Shown here in pieces: positions 24,607-33,570 of a DNA stretch of 39,033 nucleotides. The stretch is from Polynucleobacter sp. MWH-Jannik1A5 (GTDB taxonomy: Bacteria; Pseudomonadota; Gammaproteobacteria; Burkholderiales; Burkholderiaceae), in assembly GCF_018881795.1 (NCBI RefSeq), contig NZ_JACVPQ010000001.1, positions 1,811,022-1,850,054 on the forward strand. The letters run 5' to 3'. Both the position numbers and the translations under genes were made by a program. Below the pieces are notes generated by a model that did no database searches, had not been told where the DNA came from, and was given only the letters and a program-made list of their open reading frames with translations. The number at the start of each line of letters is the position of its first letter. Within the stretch, counting starts at the first letter, position 1.

Positions 24607-24966
24607 TCAGTCAGGCGAAGGACAGGGCAAAGCGCCACCCGTTTTTTTATGAATCTGGGGTTTGCAATCCGTTGCTGATGGGGCTGCCTTGGTTGAGGCG
24701 GCTGGTTCACCAGAAACAACGGGTAATGGCGCTTTATTAGATGAATTATTTACAACAGCAGATGGCGCAGCTGGAACTAAGCCCGCCGCCCTATAAAAGG
24801 CTTTGTCCGATCCAGGGCACGGCATTAGAGCACCCGTCTTTGGATTTGCTACATCCTTGCATTGGGGATTCGCTTCAAGTCTCGCCTCTAATTTTGCGGC
24901 GGAGCAAGCTGAAAGGATCATAGCAATAATTAGGGCTAAGCTGGGGCCGGCTAAAGGTATCTTCAT
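24607..24966 (-). CDS. Small lipoprotein with a duplicated Cys-containing motif
   Basis: A 119-residue predicted lipoprotein (lipobox LSAC, Cys21). Two copies of a 20-residue unit, at 35-54 and 100-119, share the pattern C-K-x(5)-K-T-G-x-x-x-P-C-P-x-x-D. They are separated by an Ala/Pro/Ser-rich linker with low complexity, so each copy probably forms a small disulfide loop. I do not recognise a domain. It is next to the tRNA-Arg gene on the same strand (77 bases) and upstream of the DUF3313 lipoprotein. A role in the cell envelope is likely; nothing shows more. Confidence 0.76.
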   Translation of the reverse strand: MKIPLAGPSLALIIAMILSACSAAKLEARLEANPQCKDVANPKTGALMPCPGSDKAFYRAAGLVPAAPSAVVNNSSNKAPLPVVSGEPAASTKAAPSATDCKPQIHKKTGGALPCPSPD

Positions 24967-24989
24967 TAGTACATTCTAAGTTACGACTT

Positions 24990-25004
24990 ACGCTTTAAAA
25001 GCGT
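24990..25004. repeat. Short palindrome between tRNA-Arg and the repeat lipoprotein gene
   Basis: A 6-bp inverted repeat with a 3-base loop (ACGCTT / AAGCGT). No T run follows on the minus strand, so it is not a standard terminator. It could be a 3' processing element of the tRNA transcript or an operator for the lipoprotein gene. Confidence 0.3.
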
Positions 25005-25043
25005 GATAGGCCGCAATCTAGGGCATATCGTGGAATGAAGAAT

Positions 25044-25120
<77 letters not shown>

Positions 25121-25158
25121 TGAGTACTGGGACTGAAAATCGTAAAACTAAGAGAAAG

Positions 25159-25235
25159 TGGTCGGAGTACAAGGATTCGAACCTTGGACCCCCTGCTCCC
25201 AAAGCAGGTGCGCTACCAGGCTGCGCTACACTCCG
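25159..25235 (-). tRNA. tRNA-Pro (anticodon TGG)
   Basis: A 77-base cloverleaf on the minus strand with encoded CCA. The acceptor stem CGGAGTG pairs with TACTCCG through one G-U pair, the anticodon loop TTTGGGA carries TGG between CCTGC and GCAGG, and the T arm holds TTCGAAT. It decodes CCA and probably the other CCN codons. A false open frame on the opposite strand runs across it. Confidence 0.97.
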
Positions 25236-25246
25236 ACGGAACCGAT

Positions 25247-25276
25247 ATTCTACACCGAGAGGGCTATTGCAGGCAA
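25247..25276 (-). promoter_or_regulatory. Likely promoter of tRNA-Pro and tRNA-Arg
   Basis: On the minus strand a TTGCCT box (25276-25271) and a TAGAAT box (25252-25247) are separated by 18 bases. Transcription would start near 25240, about 5 bases before tRNA-Pro. The region overlaps the leader of the plus-strand gene at 25296. Confidence 0.45.
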
Positions 25277-25295
25277 ATCCTGTAAGATTCGTGCC

Positions 25296-25664
25296 ATGAG
25301 TGCCTATTTTTCAAGCAAATTTACAAAGCAAATACAAGTTGCGCTAAGCGTGGCCTTGCTGATTCTTTGCTTGCTTGGCACTCGCTGGGTTGGCCTTTCA
25401 CATCACATTTCTCATGCTCATGTGCACAGCCAAACTGAAGCAAGCTCAGTTGCTGTGGATACCTTTTCTTCAGCAAATCATAGCTCAGATGTGTGTCATT
25501 TATTTGATGCCCTAACGCTAGCTGGATTCATTGGATCTGATCCAGTCACCTCGATTGTCTATAACAATGTTTCTGAGCAATCAAGCACATTCAATAGCGC
25601 ATTCATTTCTATAGCTCGCATTGAAAACTATCAATCGAGAGCGCCACCCATCCTTCTTTCATAA
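25296..25664 (+). CDS. Small His-rich membrane/periplasmic protein, DUF2946-like
   Basis: A 122-residue protein with one N-terminal hydrophobic segment (about 12-34) that acts as anchor or uncleaved signal. Next comes a His-rich stretch with His at 36, 37, 40, 42 and 44 (LSHHISHAHVHSQ), then HSSDVCHLFDALT (His62, Cys67, His68), which could bind metal, and a RAPPILLS ending like that of DUF2946 proteins. These are often found beside metal-type TonB receptors. The start is the ATG at 25296; the longer frame from 25158 overlaps tRNA-Pro and is false. The TonB receptor gene starts 82 bases downstream. The role in zinc or other metal uptake is inferred from the neighbour and His content. Confidence 0.75.
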   Translation: MSAYFSSKFTKQIQVALSVALLILCLLGTRWVGLSHHISHAHVHSQTEASSVAVDTFSSANHSSDVCHLFDALTLAGFIGSDPVTSIVYNNVSEQSSTFNSAFISIARIENYQSRAPPILLS

Positions 25665-25746
25665 ATCAATATAGCGTCTAGTTTTAATAGCTAGTCAAGG
25701 ATTTATTTGCGCCATTGATTTGGCTGCAAGCATTGAAGGATTTCAA

Positions 25747-27843
25747 ATGAAGTGTAAAAAAATATTTAAGCCGCGAGTACTTTGCGTCTTAATTTCTAGT
25801 CTATGCAGCTCTTTTGCGTTTGCTCAAAATCAAACACCAAGCCTTGAGATAACTGCTACTGGCAGCCAGGAAGCAACGCAAAGTATTTTGACCCCAACTA
25901 AGATTCTTCAGGGGGACGAGCTGGCGAATAAATTGGGTAGCACTTTGGGTGCAACCCTCGCAAATGAGCTTGGCGTTTCTGCTACTGGCTATGGGGCTGG
26001 CTCATCTAGACCAGTGATTCGAGGTCTCGAAGGTTCCCGTGTGCAAATTCTGCAAAATGGATTGTCTGTAGGTGATGTATCTAATATCTCTCAAGATCAT
26101 GCCGTTGGTAACAATATGCAAAATGCGCATCAGGTTGAAATTTTGCGCGGTGCCGCCGCCCTCCTCTACGGCTCTGGATCGAGCGGTGGTTTAGTTAATG
26201 TAGTGAATGATCGCATTTTGACCAGCCTCCCAGATCGCCCAACTGGAGCAATTAATACCAGTTATGAGACCGTTAATAATGGTAGAGCTGGATCTTTGGA
26301 GGTTGATGGCGCAATTGGATCAGTCGCTGTTCATGTAGATACGGCTATCAATAACGCCAATAACTATTCGATACCTGGTAGCTCAACGCAATCACAAGGC
26401 GAACCTCCTGGTGGGTGGACAGTTCCCCCAGAAGGCAATGGCGGCAATAACTACACAGGCAAGCTACCCAATACTTATAGCAATCAAAACAATCTAGGTT
26501 TTGGTGTTTCATATATCGGCAAATCCGGATATACCGGCGTATCTGTTGAGCGGCTAAATAATAACTACGGCATACCCACTCCTGAGGGTGGATCAATCAA
26601 TCAGTCGCAAAATCGCTATGATTTGCAACACCAAACGCGCGACCCCTTTAGCGGATTTTCTTCCTTTAAATTTAGTGCGGCTAATACTAATTACAACCAT
26701 ACAGAATTTACTAATACTGGTGAAGCTGCTTCACTTTGGAAAAATATTGCCAATGAAGCCCGGGTTGAGTTAACTCATAATCCTATCTTTGGTTGGAAAG
26801 GCACATTTGGCGCACAAGTTACCGCTGCATCTTTGAACGCATCCGAAGTCGGCACTGGAAACTATGCGATTGTTCCGCCTACCAAAACCAATTCGAATGC
26901 CCTATTTTGGATTGAGGAAGGCAAATGGAATAGCCTACAAGGCAGCTTAGGTCTGCGTTATAACAACGTCGCTCAAAACCCGAATACCGGAACGGCACTA
27001 GAGGCACAAGATACGACTGATGGCACCCTTACCCCACAAATTACATTACAAAACCGTAACTTCAATTTGATGTCCTATTCCGCAGGTGGCTTGTGGAATT
27101 TTATTCAAGGCCATGGTTTGGGTGTCGCCTATACAGTGTCGCAACGTGCACCTAGCGCTCAGGAACTATATTCATACGGTGCTCATGAATCTACGGCAAC
27201 ATTTGATATTGGTAATCCCAATTTAAGCAAAGAAGTCTCTCATAATCTCGAGTTCAATTTTCAAAAGAGTATCGGAATACTTCGTAGCAAAGCGAGCGTT
27301 TACGCTAATCGCTTTAATAACTATATCTATGGCTACTACACTGGCAACGCTATTAACAATGGCGGTCAGGAAGGAGATGGATTTAGTGTTGTCACTGCCC
27401 AGCAAGCTGCAGCGACTATTAAAGGCGTTGAGGGTGAATTGACCTATAACTGGCGTGAACAAGGACTTGATGGAAGAGTCTTTGGTGATGCCTCACAAGG
27501 CACCTTTGATGCTGGTGGGAACTTGCCGCTGCAGCCAGCACCTCGCCTAGGCGCAGAGATCGCTCATCAAAAAAATGGTTGGCTAACGAATGCTAGCTAC
27601 ATCTACAGCTATCAACAAAATCGGTTAGCAAGTTGGGAACAGGGCCCCGCACCAAGTTACAACCTATTAAATGCTGGAATCTCTTACACAGAAAAGATTC
27701 AACAAGTGAATTGGACTGTCTATCTGAATATGAAAAATCTACTTAATGAGCAAATACGCTATGCAACCACTCCAATGGCTGTGAGGCTTTATGCCCCTCA
27801 ACCAGGAAGAAGTTTCATGGTTGGACTAAGAGGCACGTTCTAA
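25747..27843 (+). CDS. TonB-dependent outer-membrane receptor, ZnuD-like
   Basis: A 698-residue outer-membrane receptor: signal peptide to about residue 26 (FAFA-Q), plug domain with LEITATGSQEA (TonB-box region) and RPVIRGLEGSRVQILQNGL. The next blocks, ISQDHAVGNN and VEILRGAAALLYGSGSSGG, match zinc receptor ZnuD and relatives. A 22-strand barrel follows, ending in phenylalanine (GLRGTF). Unlike ZnuD of Neisseria, no His-rich external loop is visible; the long loop after the first barrel strands is Gly/Pro/Asn-rich. ATG 25747 is used because the signal peptide starts there. Zinc is the leading guess for substrate; copper, nickel or a metal chelate remain possible. No Zur box was found. Confidence 0.87.
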   Translation: MKCKKIFKPRVLCVLISSLCSSFAFAQNQTPSLEITATGSQEATQSILTPTKILQGDELANKLGSTLGATLANELGVSATGYGAGSSRPVIRGLEGSRVQILQNGLSVGDVSNISQDHAVGNNMQNAHQVEILRGAAALLYGSGSSGGLVNVVNDRILTSLPDRPTGAINTSYETVNNGRAGSLEVDGAIGSVAVHVDTAINNANNYSIPGSSTQSQGEPPGGWTVPPEGNGGNNYTGKLPNTYSNQNNLGFGVSYIGKSGYTGVSVERLNNNYGIPTPEGGSINQSQNRYDLQHQTRDPFSGFSSFKFSAANTNYNHTEFTNTGEAASLWKNIANEARVELTHNPIFGWKGTFGAQVTAASLNASEVGTGNYAIVPPTKTNSNALFWIEEGKWNSLQGSLGLRYNNVAQNPNTGTALEAQDTTDGTLTPQITLQNRNFNLMSYSAGGLWNFIQGHGLGVAYTVSQRAPSAQELYSYGAHESTATFDIGNPNLSKEVSHNLEFNFQKSIGILRSKASVYANRFNNYIYGYYTGNAINNGGQEGDGFSVVTAQQAAATIKGVEGELTYNWREQGLDGRVFGDASQGTFDAGGNLPLQPAPRLGAEIAHQKNGWLTNASYIYSYQQNRLASWEQGPAPSYNLLNAGISYTEKIQQVNWTVYLNMKNLLNEQIRYATTPMAVRLYAPQPGRSFMVGLRGTF

Positions 27844-27858
27844 ATTAGTGTTGGCATA

Positions 27859-29202
27859 TTAAGCCGTAGGTACTAAGTCTGCAATGCTCTTGGCGGCGCT
27901 CATGGCAACAGCGCCGTCCTTAGTCTCTACCATCACCCTCAAAAGTGGCTCGGTGCCAGAGGCGCGAATCAAGACTCTGCCAATGTCTTTAAGATTATTT
28001 TCTACCTGAGTGATTTGTTTTTTGAGGGACTCATCAGATTTCCAGTCATAACCAGGCTTATATTTCACATTTAAAAGAACCTGCGGGAAAATAGTGACCG
28101 CCGCCAACAGTTGTGCGAGACTTTTCTTGGACTGACTCATTACAGTTAATACTTGTAAAGCAGCAATAGTGCCGTCTCCTGTCGAATGACGATCCAGGCA
28201 GAGCAAGTGGCCTGAGCCCTCGCCCCCTACATGCCAGCCGTTCTTTTTAAGCAGCTCTAATACATAACGATCACCAACATTAGCGCGTTCAAAACCGATG
28301 CCAAGATCTTTAATTGCATTTTCAATGGCTAGGTTTGTCATTAAAGTACCGACCACTCCACCGACTTTTTCCCCTTGATCTATGCGATCTTTTGCAAGTA
28401 CGTAAAGCAATTCATCGCCATTGAATAATCTGCCGGTTGCATCAACCATTTGCAGGCGATCAGCATCTCCATCTAATGCAATTCCAATATCTGCTTTGAC
28501 TTCCTGTACTTTGGCAATTAAGGCGGCTGGTGCTGTGGCGCCACAGCCATCATTGATGTTGCGCCCATCTGGATGAACGCCAATTGAGATGACTTCAGCG
28601 CCTAGCTCATGAAACACATGAGGGGCTGTATGGTAGGCAGCACCATTGGCGCAATCTACTACGATTTTGATTCCCTTGAGATTGAGATCGCTCGGAACGG
28701 TGGATTTACAAAACTCGATATATCGACCTGCAGCATCATCTAAGCGAAAGGCTTTGCCTAAATCTTGGGAACTAACGCAGCCTATTGGACTTTCCAATTC
28801 TTTCTCGATAGCGAGCTCGAAATCGTCCGAAAATTTATCTCCATCTGCAGAGAAAAATTTAATGCCGTTATCTTGATAAGGATTGTGCGAGGCTGAAATA
28901 ACTAAACCAGCGGTTAATCGCAATGCTCTTGTGAGATAAGCAACACCAGGTGTTGGTATAGGGCCGCAAAGCATCACATCCACACCAGCAGCAGCGAAGC
29001 CAGCCTCTAATGCCGCCTCTAATAAATAACCAGATACTCGGGTATCTTTGCCAATGAGAACCTTGCAACGTTCACCAGGCTTTGCATTGCGAGTTAATAC
29101 TTTGCCAGCTGCATATCCAAGACGAGTCATGAATTCTGGAACGATAGGAAATTGTCCCACCTCTCCACGGATACCGTCGGTTCCAAAGTATTGTTTTTTC
29201 AT
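27859..29202 (-). CDS. glmM: Phosphoglucosamine mutase
   Basis: A 447-residue alpha-D-phosphohexomutase that converts glucosamine-6-phosphate to glucosamine-1-phosphate for UDP-GlcNAc, feeding peptidoglycan and lipopolysaccharide. It begins [16 protein letters not shown]; the active-site serine loop is [17 protein letters not shown] with Ser105; the metal loop is [13 protein letters not shown]; the sugar loop is [10 protein letters not shown]; and the phosphate-binding ending is [14 protein letters not shown]. Length is typical. It follows folP by 17 bases, the standard ftsH-folP-glmM order of Proteobacteria, and converges on the TonB receptor gene. Confidence 0.97.
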   Translation of the reverse strand: MKKQYFGTDGIRGEVGQFPIVPEFMTRLGYAAGKVLTRNAKPGERCKVLIGKDTRVSGYLLEAALEAGFAAAGVDVMLCGPIPTPGVAYLTRALRLTAGLVISASHNPYQDNGIKFFSADGDKFSDDFELAIEKELESPIGCVSSQDLGKAFRLDDAAGRYIEFCKSTVPSDLNLKGIKIVVDCANGAAYHTAPHVFHELGAEVISIGVHPDGRNINDGCGATAPAALIAKVQEVKADIGIALDGDADRLQMVDATGRLFNGDELLYVLAKDRIDQGEKVGGVVGTLMTNLAIENAIKDLGIGFERANVGDRYVLELLKKNGWHVGGEGSGHLLCLDRHSTGDGTIAALQVLTVMSQSKKSLAQLLAAVTIFPQVLLNVKYKPGYDWKSDESLKKQITQVENNLKDIGRVLIRASGTEPLLRVMVETKDGAVAMSAAKSIADLVPTA

Positions 29203-29219
29203 GAGAGTAATTATAAAAC

Positions 29220-30095
29220 TTAGATCGACATACCCACTTGAACCGCTTCCCAGAGCTTTAAAGCATCTACCGTCTCAGCGACATCGTGAACTCTCACAAT
29301 TTTGGCACCTCGATCTGCCGCCATAATTGCCGCTACAACGCTTGGGGCCACCCGCTCATTGGTATCTTTGCCAGTAATTTTCCCGATCATGGATTTACGA
29401 GAAATGCCTGCCAGTACAGGTAGGCCTAATGTTGAAAAATCAGCAAAGTTTGCCAACATATTAAGGTTGTGCCCTAAGCTTTTGCCAAAACCAAAGCCGG
29501 GATCAATGGCAATGCGATCCCTCTGAATTCCTGAGGATGCCAATACATTGACTTGATCCATTAAGAACTTTTTTACCTCTGCGATCACATCTATGTATTC
29601 TGGATTAAATTGCATCGTAAGAGGATCACGTTGCATATGCATCAATACAATGCCGCAGCATTCACTCTCTAAAACGGCTTCTACAGCACCAGCTTGTCTG
29701 AGTGCCCAAATATCATTGACGCAATCAACGCCAGCATGGAGCGCTTGGCGCATAGTTTCTGACTTGTAGGTATCAATCGATAGTGGGACACCGCAATCTT
29801 TGAGGGCCTCAATGACCGGCAGCACTCGATCCAACTCTTCTTGCAGTCCAACTGGTTCAGCGCCCGGCCTGGTCGATTCACCACCAATATCAATGAGATC
29901 AACTCCGTCGGCAAGCATACGCTCCGCTTGCGCAACTGCATCCTTGGGGGTTCTAAATTGACCACCATCTGAGAATGAATCAGGAGTGGCATTCAGAATG
30001 CCCATCACGACCGGGCGCTGACGTTTAGTAAAGTCAAAAAGAAAACGCCCACAACGCCATGTTGTGGGCAGAGATTGATGACTTTGATGTGACAT
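29220..30095 (-). CDS. folP: Dihydropteroate synthase
   Basis: A 291-residue TIM-barrel enzyme that joins p-aminobenzoate to dihydropterin pyrophosphate in folate synthesis; it is the sulfonamide target. Conserved: [15 protein letters not shown] (loop 1), [11 protein letters not shown] (loop 2), [35 protein letters not shown], and GISRKSMIG, then [12 protein letters not shown] at the end. In the first two, Asn-Ala-Thr replaces the more usual Asn-Val-Thr. The ATG at 30095 follows TTG at 30098. Two hairpins cover the start and the first codons. It lies 22 bases after the ftsH stop. Confidence 0.95.
   Translation of the reverse strand: MSHQSHQSLPTTWRCGRFLFDFTKRQRPVVMGILNATPDSFSDGGQFRTPKDAVAQAERMLADGVDLIDIGGESTRPGAEPVGLQEELDRVLPVIEALKDCGVPLSIDTYKSETMRQALHAGVDCVNDIWALRQAGAVEAVLESECCGIVLMHMQRDPLTMQFNPEYIDVIAEVKKFLMDQVNVLASSGIQRDRIAIDPGFGFGKSLGHNLNMLANFADFSTLGLPVLAGISRKSMIGKITGKDTNERVAPSVVAAIMAADRGAKIVRVHDVAETVDALKLWEAVQVGMSI
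30047..30069 (-). terminator. Terminator-like hairpin inside the folP start region
   Basis: A perfect 9-bp stem (30061-30069 with 30047-30055, loop 5 bases) is followed on the minus strand by GTTTTCTTTTTG. It covers about the tenth to fifteenth folP codons, and the T-rich tail covers the next three or four. Its form is that of an intrinsic terminator placed in the coding region after ftsH. It may attenuate folP-glmM, or it may be a coincidence of Thr-Thr-Trp-Arg-Cys-Gly codons. Confidence 0.45.
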
Positions 30096-30100
30096 CAAAG
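30082..30100 (-). repeat. Perfect inverted repeat over the folP start codon
   Basis: An 8-bp inverted repeat with a 3-base loop (CTTTGATG-TGA-CATCAAAG) contains both the TTG and the ATG start candidates. If it folds in RNA, the start codon is paired. No normal ribosome binding site is seen within 10 bases upstream of it; AGGA lies about 16 bases away. Confidence 0.5.
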
Positions 30101-30117
30101 GCTAAAGCTATTCCTAA

Positions 30118-31977
30118 TTATGCAGTTGCCGGTGCGCTGCCAGTAGCAGGGCCAGGCGTACCTGCGGAATTGCCAAATTGGGTCGCTGGTGGAGGTTTAG
30201 GTGACCGTGGCGGACGGCCTTCCATGATGTCAGTGATCTGCTCAGCATCAAGAGTCTCCCACTCAAGCAATGCTGCAACCATAGCTTCAACCTTGTCACG
30301 GTTTTGCTCTAGGATCGATCTTGCTAAAGCGTATTGACTGTCAATCAATGTACGAATTTCTGCATCCACTTTTTGTTGAGTTAATTCAGAAACAGTCTTA
30401 GTGCTATTGCGACCAAAAATACTTTCAGATTCAGTATCAACATAAACCATCGTTCCTAAGCTATCACTCATGCCATAACGCGTAACCATGTCCCGCGCCA
30501 TCTTAGTAGCACGTTCAAAGTCATTGGATGCGCCAGTACTCATGGAATTGAGAAATACTTCCTCAGCAGCACGACCACCAAACAGAATAGCCAACTCCTC
30601 CAACATGCGATCCTTATACAGGTTCACACGATCAAATTCAGGTAACTGCCAAGTAACGCCCAAAGCCATACCGCGAGGCATGATGGTGACCTTATGAACA
30701 GGGTCCGCTTTAGGCAATACCTTGGCAACAACAGCATGGCCGGACTCGTGATAAGCAGTATTGCGACGCTCTTCTTCGCGCATGACGGCAGACTTGCGCT
30801 CCGGACCCATATAAATCTTATCTTTAGCGTCTTCAAAGTCCTTCATGTCGACAGAGCGTTTATTGCGACGCGCAGCAAACAATGCAGCTTCATTAACTAA
30901 GTTTGCTAAATCAGCACCAGAGAAGCCAGGTGTTCCGCGTGCTAATACAGCTGCATTTACATCCGGATCAATAGGAACCTTGCGCATGTGCACTTGCAAG
31001 ATCTGCTCACGACCACGAATGTCAGGCAAGCCAACATGCACTTGACGATCGAAACGGCCAGGACGCAACAATGCTTTATCCAATACGTCCGAGCGGTTGG
31101 TAGCAGCAACTACGATCACACCGCTATTACTTTCAAAGCCATCCATCTCAACCAACATTTGATTCAATGTTTGTTCACGCTCATCATTGCCACCGCCCAT
31201 ACCAGCGCCGCGATGACGTCCTACCGCATCGATCTCATCAATAAAGATGATGCAAGGAGAATTTTTCTTAGCGTTTTCGAACATATCGCGTACACGAGAT
31301 GCGCCAACACCAACGAACATTTCAACGAAATCAGATCCAGAAATGGAGAAGAATGGAACTTTTGCTTCGCCCGCAATAGCACGCGCTAAAAGGGTCTTAC
31401 CAGTACCCGGAGGGCCTACCAGCAATACGCCATGCGGAATGCGTCCACCCAGCTTCTGAAATTTCTGAGGATCTTTTAAGAAGTCAACCAACTCAAAGAC
31501 TTCTTCTTTGGCTTCATCACATCCGGCAACATCTGCAAAAGTGACTGTGTTGCTATTTTCATCAATCAAGCGAGCTTTTGATTTACCAAAAGAGAATGCT
31601 CCGCCTTTGCCACCACCCTGCATTTGGCGCATCATGAAAAACCAGAAGCCAATGATTAAGAGTGTTGGTCCTAGATAGTACAAAGCCGAAACCAACATAT
31701 TGGGTTCATCATCAGCTTTACCAGTAACCTGAACGCCGTATTTCATGAGATCGCCTGGAGAGATGATGGAATATTTAGCGCCATCGGCAGGCGTCACTTG
31801 CAGTGTGCGACCTTGCACATCAACGCGTTTCACTTTTCCTGCTTTTGCGTCATCCATGAATTGGGAATACGTAACCTGATTCTGGTCCTTAGGCTTATCA
31901 AACTGCTTAAAAACAGTAAAAAGCACCAAGCCCACAATGAGCCACACACCGATTTTTTGGAACATATTGCTGTTCAA
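30118..31977 (-). CDS. ftsH: ATP-dependent zinc metalloprotease FtsH
   Basis: A 619-residue inner-membrane AAA protease that degrades misfolded membrane proteins and regulators such as LpxC and RpoH. Order: membrane segment 10-24, periplasmic domain, membrane segment about 98-116, Walker A GPPGTGKT at 188-195, Walker B IIFIDEID at 243-250, the second region of homology [18 protein letters not shown], then the zinc site HESGH at 410-414. The C-terminus is Pro/Ala-rich and low in complexity. The TTG at 31977 is used because AAAGGA is 6 bases before it; the ATG at 31965 would be too far. It heads the ftsH-folP-glmM unit, 147 bases after rlmE. Confidence 0.97.
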   Translation of the reverse strand: MNSNMFQKIGVWLIVGLVLFTVFKQFDKPKDQNQVTYSQFMDDAKAGKVKRVDVQGRTLQVTPADGAKYSIISPGDLMKYGVQVTGKADDEPNMLVSALYYLGPTLLIIGFWFFMMRQMQGGGKGGAFSFGKSKARLIDENSNTVTFADVAGCDEAKEEVFELVDFLKDPQKFQKLGGRIPHGVLLVGPPGTGKTLLARAIAGEAKVPFFSISGSDFVEMFVGVGASRVRDMFENAKKNSPCIIFIDEIDAVGRHRGAGMGGGNDEREQTLNQMLVEMDGFESNSGVIVVAATNRSDVLDKALLRPGRFDRQVHVGLPDIRGREQILQVHMRKVPIDPDVNAAVLARGTPGFSGADLANLVNEAALFAARRNKRSVDMKDFEDAKDKIYMGPERKSAVMREEERRNTAYHESGHAVVAKVLPKADPVHKVTIMPRGMALGVTWQLPEFDRVNLYKDRMLEELAILFGGRAAEEVFLNSMSTGASNDFERATKMARDMVTRYGMSDSLGTMVYVDTESESIFGRNSTKTVSELTQQKVDAEIRTLIDSQYALARSILEQNRDKVEAMVAALLEWETLDAEQITDIMEGRPPRSPKPPPATQFGNSAGTPGPATGSAPATA

Positions 31978-31983
31978 AATGAG

Positions 31984-31989
31984 TCCTTT
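31984..31989 (-). promoter_or_regulatory. Ribosome binding site selecting the ftsH TTG start
   Basis: AAAGGA on the minus strand is 6 bases before TTG 31977. The first ATG in frame (31965) would be 18 bases away. The MNSNMF start also matches the family. Confidence 0.7.
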
Positions 31990-32082
31990 TCTGGGTTGAA
32001 CCAGGAGTTAAAGCAAATCGCTTCCTAAGTATTTGATTCTACTACCAGCCTTTTTCAAGAGCTATTGGCATATTTATTTAAT

Positions 32083-32117
32083 AAACCCCCTATAAATTGG
32101 GGTTATTGAGGGGGTTT
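32083..32117. terminator. Weak hairpin in the rlmE-ftsH spacer
   Basis: An 8-bp stem (AAACCCCC at 32083-32090 with GGGGGTTT at 32110-32117) encloses 19 bases. On the minus strand only T-rich sequence follows and not a clean T run, so it may be a partial terminator or attenuator of rlmE before ftsH. Confidence 0.4.
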
Positions 32118-32124
32118 TTAGGGC

Positions 32125-32799
32125 TTATTTTGGCTGCTTGAGGTTTCTACCCAAAAGGAATATCTCCGAAGAGCGGGCTCTTGATGCCTTGGGCTTGCGG
32201 GAGGCTACCGTTTTAAAGACCTTTTTAAAGGATTCCACAATTTGACTATAGCCACTACCGTTAAAGCACTTAATCAATAACGCACCTTCTGGCTTCAAAT
32301 GAGATACAGCAAAATCCAAGGCTATTTCTGCTAAAAAGGCCATTCTGGCAGCATCAGCCACACCAACGCCTGATAAGTTGGGAGCCATATCTGATAGAAC
32401 CAAATCAACCTTGCCTTGGGCGTCCTTTGGTAACAACGCCTCTAGGGCTGCGAGCCCCTCATCTTCCCGGAAATCGCCCTGAATAAAGCTGACGTCAGCT
32501 ATATCCTCCATAGGCAAAATATCAATGGCAATAATCTGTCCATCTGGTTTGCCAGATTCAATGCTTGGATTGCTTTTACCCAATTCAGTTAGACGATTGC
32601 GAGCGTACTGAGACCAGCTCCCTGGAGCGCTCCCCAAGTCGACAATGGTCATGCCTGCTTTGATGAGGTGATCTTGCTCGTCAATTTCACTAAGCTTATA
32701 AACCGCTCTAGCGCGATAGCCCTCTTTCTGAGCCATCTTCACGTAGGGATCGGTTAGGTGATCCTGTAACCAACTTTTATTAAATTTATTCTTTGCCAC
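32125..32799 (-). CDS. rlmE: 23S rRNA 2'-O-methyltransferase RlmE (FtsJ/RrmJ)
   Basis: A 224-residue S-adenosylmethionine-dependent enzyme that methylates U2552 in the 23S rRNA A-loop. Shown are [14 protein letters not shown] with the catalytic Lys, the SAM loop [14 protein letters not shown], the Asp of [12 protein letters not shown] and the Lys of [10 protein letters not shown]; these give the K-D-K-E catalytic set with a later Glu (SSEIFLLG). The start is GTG at 32799. It is divergent from yhbY with a 126-base spacer and precedes ftsH; this arrangement is conserved in Proteobacteria. Confidence 0.95.
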   Translation of the reverse strand: MAKNKFNKSWLQDHLTDPYVKMAQKEGYRARAVYKLSEIDEQDHLIKAGMTIVDLGSAPGSWSQYARNRLTELGKSNPSIESGKPDGQIIAIDILPMEDIADVSFIQGDFREDEGLAALEALLPKDAQGKVDLVLSDMAPNLSGVGVADAARMAFLAEIALDFAVSHLKPEGALLIKCFNGSGYSQIVESFKKVFKTVASRKPKASRARSSEIFLLGRNLKQPK

Positions 32800-32898
32800 A
32801 ACTTACCCACTTTCGCCTGCTATTTTCCTAGTTTCTGTCGTCTAAAGCAAAAGGAATTAAGAAAAATAGCCACAAATTAGCTGTAATGAGCCGATTTT

Positions 32899-32904
32899 TA
32901 TAAT
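32899..32904 (+). promoter_or_regulatory. Consensus -10 box before yhbY
   Basis: A perfect TATAAT gives a transcript start near 32911, about 15 bases before the ATG at 32926. The -35 region is weak (TTAGCT at about 18 bases). The short leader leaves only GAGG at 32920-32923 as a very close ribosome site. Confidence 0.4.
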
Positions 32905-32925
32905 GAATGCTCTATCATCGAGGCC

Positions 32926-33552
32926 ATGACTGCACTCATCCTTACCCCCGCACAACGTAAATCTCTCAAAGCTGACGCACACGACCTCAATCCAGTGGTT
33001 ATGATCGGCGGCGATGGCTTAACTCCTGCTGTGATTAAAGAAGCAAAACTCGCCATTAATCACCATGGCCTTATCAAGATTCGTGTATTTGGAGATGACC
33101 GTGATGCGCGTGCTGCCATTTATGAAGAGCTTTGCGATAAATTGGATGCTGCACCAGTTCAACATATCGGCAAGTTACTCGTACTTTGGAAACCAAAGGA
33201 TGCTATTGATGAAGCCTTTAGCAATCTAGGTCGCTCCAGCAAGCAAACCAAAAAATCATTACAGGCACCACGCACTAAGCGCCAGCCAAATCGCACTGTA
33301 ACTAAAACAGGTGTTCGTACTAGCGCATCAGAACGGTCTGATCGTCGCTCTGCTTCAAATAAATCACCTTTTGAACGAGCCGCTGCTGTGAAGACAGCAA
33401 CACCGAAGAAAAGAGTTTTGCGCTCCGAAGCTGCAGAGTCAAAGATTGGCTGGTCTTCACCAGGCTATAGAAAGGCTGCTGCTGCTCCAGCACCAATTAA
33501 GAAGCGTAAAGTCCGCATGAGTAGTACCAAGAAAAAATCTTTGGGCTCATAG
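32926..33552 (+). CDS. yhbY: YhbY-type ribosome-assembly RNA-binding protein with long basic tail
   Basis: A 208-residue protein. Residues 1 to about 97 are a CRM/YhbY domain: LTPAQRKSLKADAHDLNPVV, then IGGDGLTPAV (the GxxG loop, here GGDG), KIRVFGDDRD and the ending QHIGKLLVLWKP. E. coli YhbY, which binds precursors of the large ribosomal subunit, is only about 97 residues. The extra 110 residues here are rich in Lys, Arg, Ser, Thr and Ala with no hydrophobic core, probably disordered and able to bind RNA. The gene is divergent from rlmE and has a strong terminator after it. Confidence 0.92.
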   Translation: MTALILTPAQRKSLKADAHDLNPVVMIGGDGLTPAVIKEAKLAINHHGLIKIRVFGDDRDARAAIYEELCDKLDAAPVQHIGKLLVLWKPKDAIDEAFSNLGRSSKQTKKSLQAPRTKRQPNRTVTKTGVRTSASERSDRRSASNKSPFERAAAVKTATPKKRVLRSEAAESKIGWSSPGYRKAAAAPAPIKKRKVRMSSTKKKSLGS

Positions 33553-33570
33553 GACTTCTTTTAATTGATT

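Noticed and set aside
25158..25295. N-terminal part of a long plus-strand frame over the tRNA-Pro gene
   Set aside because: It reads GVQGFEPWTPCSQSRCATRL, the well-known false translation of the strand opposite tRNA-Pro. The real gene starts at the ATG at 25296.
25665..25746. Zur box before the ZnuD-like receptor
   Set aside because: No match to the palindromic consensus was found by eye in this spacer or in 25236-25295.
31316..31977. Plus-strand frames over ftsH and carB that look protein-like
   Set aside because: They are shadows of strongly conserved minus-strand genes and lack ribosome sites and family matches.
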